Positions 46,801 to 58,800 of a DNA stretch of 64,000 nucleotides are shown in pieces. The translations under genes and the position numbers were made by a program. Location: assembly GCA_021014325.1 (NCBI GenBank), contig CM037463.1, positions 25,042,526 to 25,106,525 of the forward strand, in the 5' to 3' direction. The stretch's first letter is position 1. Every line of letters starts with the position of its first letter. The stretch comes from Plazaster borealis. Lineage: Eukaryota; Echinodermata; Asteroidea; Forcipulatida; Labidiasteridae. A model generated the notes under the pieces. That model saw only the letters and a list, made by a program, of their open reading frames with translations. It did no database searches and was not told the origin of the DNA.

Positions 46801-49800
46801 TGTGCAGAAAGTTGTGAATGTGCTAATGGTATCTGTCACCACATCACCGGCCATTGTACATGTCATCCAGGTTGGCAGGGACAGACATGTGACAGTATTT
46901 GTGATACTGGTTACTATGGTGACCAGTGTAATGAAGAGTGTCATTGCATGAATGGGGCATCATGTCATCATGTGACTGGATCATGTATATGTACTGCTGG
47001 CTGGACATCAGAGCTATGTGACCAGGAGTGCGATAGCAGTTTCTTCGGCTTAGCCTGTGCCTCCCACTGTAGATGTGAAAATGGAGCAACTTGTCACCAT
47101 ATTACTGGAGCATGCAGCTGTTTGCCAGGCTACACCGGAGAGTTTTGTCAAGAGATTTGTAATGGTAAGGTAATAGTCTGTTTGAGTTATATATTGAAAT
47201 ATTTCATTGACTTGAATCGTAATTATTTCATTGATATGTAGAAACTGACACCAGTAGCAGCACTTAAGCAAACAGCCGCAAGATTTGACCTACTTCCACT
47301 CAACCAAAAGAGGTCAAAGTGTAAAGGTCATGTCCTGAATTGACATTTTTTGATGTTTTTATATTAACACACCATCAACATTTCTGAAACAAAACCAAAT
47401 TTATGTTACGTGTTATTTTGTCTAGATATATGTTACAGTAAGAAAAAGCAATGAGCACAAAATAAACATTATTAGTCAAGTCTGGGCTTATACCAGGATA
47501 GGATTTTACAGAAATGATGGCCTCTAAAGGTTAATTATCGCCAATTATTGTTTGTGATCAACAGAGCTACTTATGTTATATTCAATCCTTATGTTTTTTT
47601 TATTATTACAAGGTGTGTATGGTCAAGATTGTAGCTTTCCTTGTTTGTGTCAAAATGGAGCATCTTGTCATCATGTGACTGGGAATTGTACCTGCACCAA
47701 TGGCTGGATTGATACCCTATGTAGTCGTCCATGTGAAGATGGTTTCTATGGCAACCAGTGCCTAGAAGAATGTTTATGTGAGAATGATGCTAAATGTGAC
47801 CATGTAACTGGAAGGTGTAACTGTACCAGTGGCTGGCAAGGTAAGTGTTGATAGTAAAGATCTCTAACTGATTGGATTACAAAATTTCCACACCTTGGTC
47901 TGAGATTCCTGCCATATTTATCAAATTTTTCAATTGTTTTCCTTAGCAAATTCTTTTCAACCCAACATGAGTTTTTTTTTGGCATTTGACACAGGCTGTC
48001 AGATTTACCACTAAAATAATTGTTGGTAATTTATTCCAGTTTTTAAAAGTTCTTTATTAACTTGTTGGTATCTTTTTATATTGATGGATATGTCATTTAT
48101 AAACTGTTTGCAAGATCTAAACTTGCTACAATTAACTTATAATTGTTACAGGATTTGTGGTTATCTTTTGACCAAACTTTAATCTTGACACATAATGCAG
48201 GTACATACTGTGAATCCACATGTAATGAAGGACAATTTGGACAAGACTGCGCTCAACAATGTTACTGTTTGAATGGTGCACGTTGCCACCATGTGACTGG
48301 AGAGTGTCTTTGTGCACCTGGATATATTGGTGACTTGTGTGAAAACTCCTGTACTCCTGGAGGTAAAGAATAATCATGGAAACTGATTCCATGATTTCAC
48401 TGATTATACTCAAATCCCCCAAAGTAGTAATGGCTCAAGTTTTGACCTGCCATGTGAAAGTCTAAAGGACTATACAAACACACAAACTGAAATCTTGAAT
48501 GGAGGAAATATTACCTTAAAGAGGCTGTGTGTTAGCACCATACACTATCTTACGGAGAGCAGGCTTTTCTGCCAAACCCAAGCAAACCATCACAGGCTTT
48601 TTTCCATCACCATTTTCTTATTTGAAATCTTTCTGATAACAAAAACATGCAAGGCCCAAGACCGAGGTAAGATTGTGATTGTTGTCAAAAGAGTTGAAAG
48701 ACAGGGCAAGATACCACTAAGCCAACCCCCATTGCGAGTTATTATATTAGATTTGTATATAAGAGTGTGTAGTTGTTTTAAAGCTTAAAACCAGGCTTTC
48801 TGCTTCTTCTCACCCATGTAGAACAAAGAGCCATTCCAACAGCTTTATTCCACGTACTGCATCTCCTTGGAACTCCTTGCCTTGTGCATGTTTCCCTCCA
48901 TCCTACAATCTAGACTGTTTTAAGAGGATTATCAATTCCTACCTTCAGCTCCCCTGAGTTACTTTTATCTTTATTATTTTTTTTCTTGTAATCCCTTACC
49001 AAGAGTGGCTTTTAGCCTTGTTTGGGGCAAACTTGCGTAAACAAATAAATAAATTAATAAAAATAAATGCAGAAAGTAAAATATTAACAATTATTTTGGG
49101 TAATTTGTCACAGTTGCTTTTTTTCTGAATTGTTTTTTAGAATACGGTCCAGATTGTCTTCTGGAATGTCAATGTCAAAATGGAGCATTATGTGATCATC
49201 GTAACGGAAGTTGCCTATGCACACCTGGTTGGATTGGTTTATACTGTGACGAAACCTGTCAAGCTGGTATGTATGGTGAACAGTGTCAACATCATTGTCT
49301 GTGTCAGAATGATGCAGTGTGTGATCATGTGTCTGGTTCCTGCCTCTGTCAGCCTGGATGGATAGGAGATGCTTGTGAAACTCCATGCAGGCAAGGTTGG
49401 TACCTTGTTTTTGGTATACCCACTTTTTATAATATTTTTCTTTTCAGAAATAATACAAATCCTAGCAGTATTAACATAATATCAAATAACAATTTAGAAT
49501 TGGACTTCAGATGCCTTTTCCAGTAAGATGTAATTGTAGGTAAATGGTTTGAGAGGAATACAAACACAGGCCACAGCACATGATTGTTTGTTTTTGTCAT
49601 GTTTTACTGTTTGAAATGAGTTATTGCAATATTTGTTTCTAGGTCACTTTGGTCAAGATTGTAGTCTCCTGTGCATTTGTCAAAATGGTGCTGTATGCGA
49701 CACAGTGTCTGGTACCTGTACCTGTGCACCAGGCTATCAAGGTGTGGCTTGTGACACATCATGTCAACAGGGATCCTACGGTCAAGACTGTCGTCAGATC

Positions 49801-52800
49801 TGTGGCTGTTTGAATGCAGCATCTTGTGATCATGTCAATGGTTCGTGTGCATGTTTACCAGGCTGGGAGGGTACCATGTGTGGCACTGTGTGCCAGGATG
49901 GTATGTATGGAGATAGATGCACTCAGAGTTGTGCCTGTCTGAATGATGCACTCTGTCATCACATAGATGGGACTTGTAACTGTACTGCAGGGTGGATGGG
50001 GGCGCTGTGTGGAGACAGTTGTGAAGATGGTTACTATGGTTACAGATGTAGAGAGCAATGTATGTGTCAACATGGTGGAGTGTGCAATCACATCAATGGT
50101 AAGTTTAAATCATAGAAAGTATGTTGGTGAGAAGTTTGCATTAACGTGATATAGTGACACCTTAGAAGCTGTTGAATTGAAATCATTGTTTGATCCATGT
50201 CAGTTTATTTGCTTTGGTTCTCAGAATAGACAACACTGCATTAGCTATATATGTCTAACAGCAGCCAAATTATAAAAGATAACCAAGCTTGGATATATGG
50301 CCTTAAAATAATTTGTTTAAATTATTTTTCTTTGTAACTTTTTGTGTTCTTCTAAACTATTTCTCTCACATTCAATTTTGGTTGATGACACCAGGGTGGT
50401 GTTCATGTCAACCAGGTTGGCAAGGAGACATCTGTGATAGACCATGTGACCCAGGTTACTATGGTGATAACTGTCAATCTGAGTCAGAGTGTCAGAACGG
50501 AGCAAGGACCCAACATATTACAGGAGTGTGTTTTTGTAGACCAGGCTGGACTGGGGTACATTGTGAAAATCTGTGCCCAACAGGTAATGTTTTTTAACTT
50601 GATTTTATTTTTGAAGAAAAAAGAAATCAGGAAGTTGAGAATATTTGTAGTTGAATTAAAACAATTTTCAAGTAATTTGATGTTTTGTGAAGAATCTTCT
50701 ATGTGGAGATTTAAAACCCTCAAATTTAGGTCATAATTGAAACAATATTCCAAGCTAAGTAAAAATGTAATAACATGTTTTTATTATTAATATTATTATA
50801 TATTTCTTGTAATAAAACCAAGGATGCCTCATAAGTGAACTTAATCACTGTAAGCCTAATGAAACATGTAAGGGTGCTTGCTATTTGAACCAAAAACACC
50901 AGGGTTAACCCCTATTCTTCTCCAAGATAAGCGTTCTGGGTTCTTTTACGTGCACTACCAATCCTAGTACACGGGACCTACGGCTTAATGTCCCATCCGA
51001 ATAACAAAGCAATTATGGTAAAGTATCTTGTTCAAGGACACAAGTGTCACGACCGGGACTCAAACCCACACTCTACTGATCAGAAACACCATGAGCATGA
51101 GTTCGGTGCTCTTAACGGCTCGGCCACGACACGCCACAATGTGCTTGAAACCATTGCTTTGAGGCATAATGTGATACTCTTATTTAATATGTTGTAATAT
51201 TTTACTGTAGGTTCCTATGGAAGTCAGTGTAACCAGACATGCCTTTGTAAAAACGGAGCATCATGTGACCATGTGAACGGTACTTGTTACTGTAGCCCAG
51301 GTTATATTGGAATCTTCTGCAATCAGCCTTGTGATGAAGGTATATTTTATGACATTAATCAATTTCCATGGCAACAATAGCATGAAAACAGCCAAAGTAA
51401 CACATTAAGACACAATTTTATAACCGGTTCAGTTGAAGGTTTATTGATTGAATAAACTAAATTTCTTATAATGCTGTACAAAAATTCACAATGGCAGAAT
51501 GATAATTACACTGGAAAGTATTTTTATAGTTGCTGTTATTAAAATTGTGCTTACCTTTGAAATTTTGGTAAGGTCTCCCCAATGTAACATGTAAGGCTGT
51601 TGGGTATTTTTCTTTTTTGCATTAGCCATCCAATCTACAAGATTTTATCAAATTCACATTAAATTGTTCTTAAAAGATATTTAGTAATCTTGATCTGATT
51701 CCTTTTCCTTTTAGGTTACCATGGACTAAACTGTCAAGCCAATTGCACCTGTCTAAATAATGCAACCTGTGATCATGTAACTGGAAACTGTGCCTGTACT
51801 GATGGTTGGATTGGCCCTTCATGTGCCTTGCCATGTGAGGAGGGATTCTTTGGTTCCCAATGCCAACAGAGATGTCTATGTGAGAATGAGGGACGATGCG
51901 ATCATGTGACCGGGGAGTGCTCGTGTTTACCAGGGTACATCGGAGAATATTGTCAAGAACAATGTCAACGACCAGGTAATGGGTTCATATAATATCCAGT
52001 CCTGGACGTATCATATCTTAAATCTTATTGGATTGATTGTAGTCATGACGAATAACTAACCCCCCCCCTCCACAAAAAAAACCCAAAGTGAAAGGTGTTT
52101 CAGTTTGAGATGCTGATTAAGTGGTCAAGGTTAAAATTGTATTAATTTTTGGAAGAGTAAAATCATTTCATCTGAAGTTTTCATTAATCAATTAATTTAG
52201 TCAATTAACCTTTTAAGGTCATTTGCGCTCATGCGCTAGTTGCCACCATATATTCCAGATCGGTTTCATATTTGATTGGACTGCCATAGACTAGAAGTTT
52301 GGGTTGAAGTTCACAATTTGACATGATGTACACCGTGGTAGGTACATTGTGGGGGTTCACAAAAGTTGTATTCTTCTTTTACCAATTTTGCAGGTGGAAA
52401 TATTTGTCTTGGGACTGGTAAGAACTTTAAAATGAGTGAGCTTCCATAATAAAGTAATTATTTTTTGTATACTTACCATTCCTGTAATTCCAGGATTAAC
52501 AGAGATGGGTCTTTTACTATTTGTAGGACTTGGTTATGGCCTGGATTGTCTGGAGCTGTGTGAGTGTCTGAACACTGCTTTCTGTAACCCTATCAATGGA
52601 TCTTGTTCATGTACCCCTGGATGGTTAGGAACCCATTGTGGTACTTCTTGCCTAGAGGGCTATTTTGGCAATGGCTGTATTCACATATGCACATGTCTGA
52701 ATGGAGCTACGTGTAATCATGTTACAGGAGAATGTCTTTGTGCACCAGGTATGGATCTTTAACTTCTTTACATTTCAAATCGCATGTGGCGTTTTCTGGC

Positions 52801-55800
52801 CAAGCGGTCAGGCGCACTGGACTCAAGCTCTGGTGCTGAACAGCAGAGTGTGGGTTCGAGTCCTGGTCTTGACACTTGTGTCCCTAAGCAAGGCACTTAT
52901 CCATTATTGCTTCGTTCTTTGGATGGGACGTAAAGCCGTAGGTTCCGTTTGTTCTGTAATGAACGTAAAAGAACGCCTTATCGCTAAGAGAAAGGGGTTT
53001 GACCCGGCGTCTCTGGCCTGGTTTGCAATTCCATGCACACAACCAACACTGCCTGTGTGACCCCTGAGGAGGGGTGTTGGTGCAGTATTCATCAAGACAA
53101 GACAAGTGGTGTCACATTTAAAAGTTTAATCCGAATGAACAGGTGTAAGGGCCTTGTCACTCGAGGCAATTTACAGGCAACCAGTTCAAGGCAATCTCCA
53201 AGAAGAAACCTAAACATTCACATGTCAATTATTGGGGGCAGTGAGATACTAGAAGAATTATTTCTGGTACAACCAAAGTGGCCATTTTTTATGCAGAAAG
53301 TTTGTTGCCTCCAAGTTGATTGTTAAAACTTCCCTGTGTTACAAGGCCTTTATAAAGGCTTACAGATCGTACAATTGACATTGATATATTTTTTTTGTTT
53401 GTTAAGGGATTTTGATTCAACTTGAAGTGTTACTCATGTCAGAGCCTCACTGCAATTCTGACAAGAAGTCAAACATTGCAAGACCACTCACTCATTTATA
53501 ATTTCTTCTAGAGGATGCAGGCTTCTTTATTGTGTGTCAAAATCTAGTTGTTTACTGCTCATACAAACTTGACAAGCCTTGCTCAGTTTCAGATGCCCCA
53601 CACCATTTTGCAGGCCTCCACATGGCTTTGATGACTCACAATAAAATTGATTATACCATTTTTATTTTTATATTTTTTTTAAATATTTTTTTTATTACAA
53701 ATCCAACAGCGCAATTAGCACCAATGACAGGATGAATAGGAACAAGAAGAAATGTTCAGTTTTAGATGTGGGAGGAAAACCCCAAATGGGGGAAACCCAC
53801 GCAATCAGGTAGGGACTGAAAACCCAATCCACATGCAAGGCTCCGATTTGAGCCAGGGTCCACAGAGGTGAAAGGCATGGAAAGAAACCACTGAACCAGC
53901 CTGATCCCCATGTTTACCTTGCCAGCTACATCAATAAAGGCAACACTACTTATTAAATTAATCAAACTGTTTCTTGAATATCTCTTGCTCTTAAGGTTGG
54001 AGGGGTCGCAACTGCTCTGAACCCTGCAGTACAGGAATGTATGGTGCGCACTGTAGAGAGGCATGCATATGTCAAAATGGAGCAACCTGTAACCATATAA
54101 ATGGTGAATGCACCTGTACAGCTGGTTGGCATGGTGTTCACTGTGAGATGATGTGTAATGCTGCCACCTATGGGTTACACTGTGATCACGACTGTCTGTG
54201 TCAGAATGAAGCACATTGTAATCATGTAACAGGGATTTGTTCTTGTACCCCTGGGTGGCAGGGTGACCATTGTGAGGCATCATGTCAATCTGGTAAGCTT
54301 TTATGGAGATTGCCCCATGGCCTACTTCATGGGGTGTTATTTATTTGTTCACATGTCTGCCTCTCTTCAACCCTACTACTGTCTGACCATTCAATATTAG
54401 CCACTTCCTCCATAATTATTATGGAGGAAGTCTTTGACGAGTTTTGCAAGGGAAATTACAGATCAGATTCGACAACAAGTTTGACCATAAGACAACAAAA
54501 AGGGGAGAGGATAAATAGGGAGAAAACAGAGCATCGGCCTCATTAGGCCCTCAGAATATTATATAATAAATTAGACCATTCTTTCCTCCATGATAAGACA
54601 GGAGCCCAATTAAAAGGGGGAAAGTGTAAAACAATTTTCAAATTGTGACCTGTGGTTGTTGACTTCCAATTTGAGGTATTTTGGATGGCAAAGACCCTGA
54701 AATAAAGGATATTCAGCATTTTACACTGTATGCTGTGGGAGTTAATTTAGTGGGGTGCGGGTGCAACATGCACGTACCATCATGCACGTACACACCAACA
54801 CGGAATCTACCATCGCCATCTTGAAATATATACCAGCATCCTTTTGTCAAAAGGAATTATGAACTTACAGTTCGTGAGCAACCCTGTTTCTTCAACATTC
54901 TCCAAGTTTTTGAACAAAAAAATCACTTTAGACATAAGTAAAGATCCAGCATAATGCTACTATCAACCTACCCTTTTAAACTATGGAGGTACATTTTCTT
55001 CATACAGCTTATATTTTACGACAAGTGGTGACGATTACGGTTGAACGACAAAGATCGCGCGGTGTTCAAAAATTGCGCCAGAGCTACCCTGCGCAAATTT
55101 TAAAATCATGCAATGAAACAAAGTTCACGCAGTAAAAAAATGGCACACCGCGCGAATTTAAAAAAAGGTCATCTTCAAAGATTGCGCCCAACAGTTCTTA
55201 GGCATTGGGTTGTCAACTTGCTGTGAAAAATTGTTAAGTAGGAGAGTTAAAAGTTCAATTACAACAGTATTTATAACTTTTCCAGAGAAGAATTTGATAT
55301 TATTATTTTTATAATTCAATTGAAATGACTATTTGAACAACAGGTTGGTATGGTGAATCATGTAATCAAGGCTGTCGATGCGAGAATAATGCTGAATGTG
55401 ACCACATCAATGGGTCTTGTACATGCACTGCTGGATGGACAGGAGTCTGGTGCCAGACTCCGTGCCAAGGTAATTGTATTATTATTTATTTTAAATCTTT
55501 CTAGTAATGAAACCATAGGAACCTGAAAAACATTAGCCCTTGAGTCTCTGCCCTGAAGATACCTGTTTAGAGGAGATGATGAAGAAATGTTCCGTTTTAG
55601 ATATGGGAGGAAAACTCTGAAAAGGGAAATCCGACGCAATCAAGTAGGGACTCAAAACCCAATCCGCAGGCTTCGGTCAATAGTTCCTATGTTGTGCATT
55701 TCTTGTAAAGTAGCTGGTGATAGTGTTTGTAAACATTGAAAAGTGGAATGCATTTTCATTTGTATTTACTAAAATTGTGTCTTGTCTTTTTCAGAGGGCC

Positions 55801-58800
55801 ATTTTGGGCTGGGCTGTCTTGACTTGTGTACCTGTCAGAATCATGCATCCTGTAACCCAGTGACTGGTCGGTGTTCTTGTACCCCAGGATGGCAAGGTGA
55901 ATCCTGCCAATACAGGTGTCCTGTTGGCTTCTATGGGCAGAATTGTCACTATGATTGTCAGTGTCAACATGAAGGGGTGTGTCACCATGTCACTGGTGAA
56001 TGTTTTTGTCAGGCTGGATGGATTGGTCAGACATGTAATGTGACATGTCCTGAGGGATTTTATGGTACGCAGTGTTTATCAGTTTGTGAATGCCACAATG
56101 ATGCAGTCTGTATTGCAACCACTGGTCAGTGTTTGTGTCCACCTGGGTTTTATTCTTCCCTCTGTGAGTTGCCATGTCCAGCCGGGTTATACGGTCACCT
56201 CTGCCTTGACAAGTGTACATGTCAGAATGGTGCTTATTGTGACAACGTGAACGGTCAATGCACATGCACAGCAGGTTGGCAAGGAGTGAATTGCAGTCAG
56301 TCTTGTGAAGATGGTTTTTATGGACTAAATTGTACATCTACCTGTGAATGTCTAAATGGAGCTTGGTGTGATCATATCAATGGAGAATGTCGATGTCTAC
56401 GAGGTTGGATAGGTGAGATGTGTAGTGATGTATGTCCTACTGGGTCCTATGGGCAGTACTGTGGCTCTTTGTGCTTGTGTATGAATGGGGCAGAGTGTGA
56501 ACCAGTTGATGGTAACTGTACATGTCAACCAGGTTACAAGGGGGACTTGTGCATGAAGCTATGTGATGGTAAGTGAAAATAAGAAATTGCTTAACTTATT
56601 AAAAAATTGTAAAATGTGAAATAATATCATTAAAATGAAGCAACTTTAAATCATAATTGTACAAGACGGTTATTTCTAAACATTCAATCATTGTGGCACA
56701 ATTTACATAGTCTAAAACATGGCTATTGGTTAAAGGCACTGTACACGTTTGGTAATTACTCAAAATATATATTAGCATAAAAACTGACTTGGTTACGAGC
56801 AACAGAGAGCTGTTGATAGTATAAAACATTGTGAGAAACGACTCCCTCTGAAGTAATGTAGTTTTTGAGAAAGAGGGAATTTCTCACTAAAATAATAAAA
56901 TCTTCTTGCAAGAAGTTTTTATTCCTATCTGAAAGCACACAAATTTGTACAACAAGGGTGTTTTTTCTTTCATCATTTTCTTGCAACTTCGATGACCAAT
57001 TGAGCCCAAATTTTCACAGGCTTGTTATTTTATGCATATGTTGGGATACACCAAATGAGAACACTAGTCTTTGACAATTACCAAACGTGTTTGATGCCTT
57101 TAAGATAGGTTGAGTTTATAACCCAATAGCCTTTGTGCTTTAATTTCTTTAATGTGCTCTATAATTACATACCCTGTAAACTTTGATAATCTAAGTATCT
57201 TGTAGTGTATGACTTTCTTAAGTTTTTTTCCTCCCAGTACCTTGGAATATGGTTGGCATAGATGGCGGTTTATAAATAATGTTGTATTGTTATTATATTG
57301 TTGTATCATTTGGTTTGTCATTTATCTTCTTCATTATGTCTCCATTATGTCTCCATTCTGTTGTATTTGTCTAAGTAGAAGCTGTACATCAAATGTTATT
57401 CCGTATAATGTAGCCTAAGTGATTTTTGTTCACAGAAGGAACATATGGTCAGGATTGCCTCAACAGTTGCTGGTGTGAAAATGCTGTGCATTGTTCACCA
57501 CATACAGGGGAATGCCGCTGCAGCAATGGCTGGATTGGTGAGCACTGTGACACGGCATGTGAAGAGAATTGGTATGGTGAAAATTGCACACTACAATGTC
57601 AGTGTCAGAATGATGCATTGTGTGATCATGTGACAGGGTCATGTGACTGTACACCTGGCTGGATGGGACCATCATGTGATCAACACTGCTGGGAAGGTAG
57701 GATATTCTTATATTGATTGTTGGGTAGCAAGGCACAGTCAAAATTACTTATGCTGGATTTGAACCTCTGTCCTTTGGAGTAATGTACAAGTGCTCTACCA
57801 ACTAAGCAACTAGCTCTTTTGGTGGGGGGTCCACTTCTATAAATATTATAAAGTACAGTAAAACACATTAAATGTTAATGCGAATTTGAAGAAGAGGTAT
57901 GTATGTTAAACTGTGGATCTTTTATCAATACAAATGCAATTTCTACCCTGTTAGGAATGTTTGGACAACACTGTGAGGAATCTTGCCTCTGTGAGAATGG
58001 TGCACACTGCAACCATATTGATGGTTTATGTACCTGTCTGCCTGGATGGATTGGCCAATATTGTAATATTGCTTGCCCTGATGGAACGTACGGTGATGAA
58101 TGCAGCCAGAACTGCAGCTGTATGAATGACGGAGTTTGTGATGCTGTGACTGGGTCATGCTGGTGTAAACCAGGATGGACTGGTGATGATTGTACGTCGA
58201 TTTGTAGTAAAGACACTTATGGGCACAAGTGTAACTACATGTGTCAATGTGAGAATGGTAGTCCATGCCACCATGTGACAGGTACTGATATTAAACTCAC
58301 TTTCATCATTAGAAATATTTTTATTTAACTGAAAATCTTAAAATAAAGGATTTGTAGATTTTATTTTCCGTCTACAAGGTGTGTTTATAGTTTCAATGAC
58401 ACACCTAATTGACAACGGTTTTTAAGAATTCCGAGTCTACAAAACATTGACTGGCAAAAAGATTCCTCTATAAGATCATTGGTCATCTCTTATCACCTTG
58501 TGTTTCTTTTCTATTTGAAAACAAAGAGCCATATTAATTAAAAATGTAAGTGAAAACAAGCTGTATGGACAGTAACAAATGCAAAATATCTGGTAATGGT
58601 TTCTTGCTTTTATTTTGTGTAGGTTATTGCAACTGTACAGATGGATGGATTGGTCAGCACTGTAACCAACCATGCACAGAGGGTTTCTATGGTAACCAAT
58701 GTATCTATGCCTGTGATTGCATCTATGGATTATGTGATCACATCATAGGTCATTGTGCCTGTTTGCCAGGTTGGCAAGGTGATAACTGCTCTGTTCCGTG

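Larger units (their letters stand above)
52749..53995. other. Body intron 14
   Basis: No exon seen. It holds a tRNA-derived SINE (52795-53110) and a second repeat (53740-53910). Open frames across the SINE are not genes. Confidence 0.5.

Noticed and set aside
57745..57830. Functional tRNA gene on the minus strand
   Set aside because: The T stem and acceptor stem do not pair; only D- and T-arm-like sequence remains.
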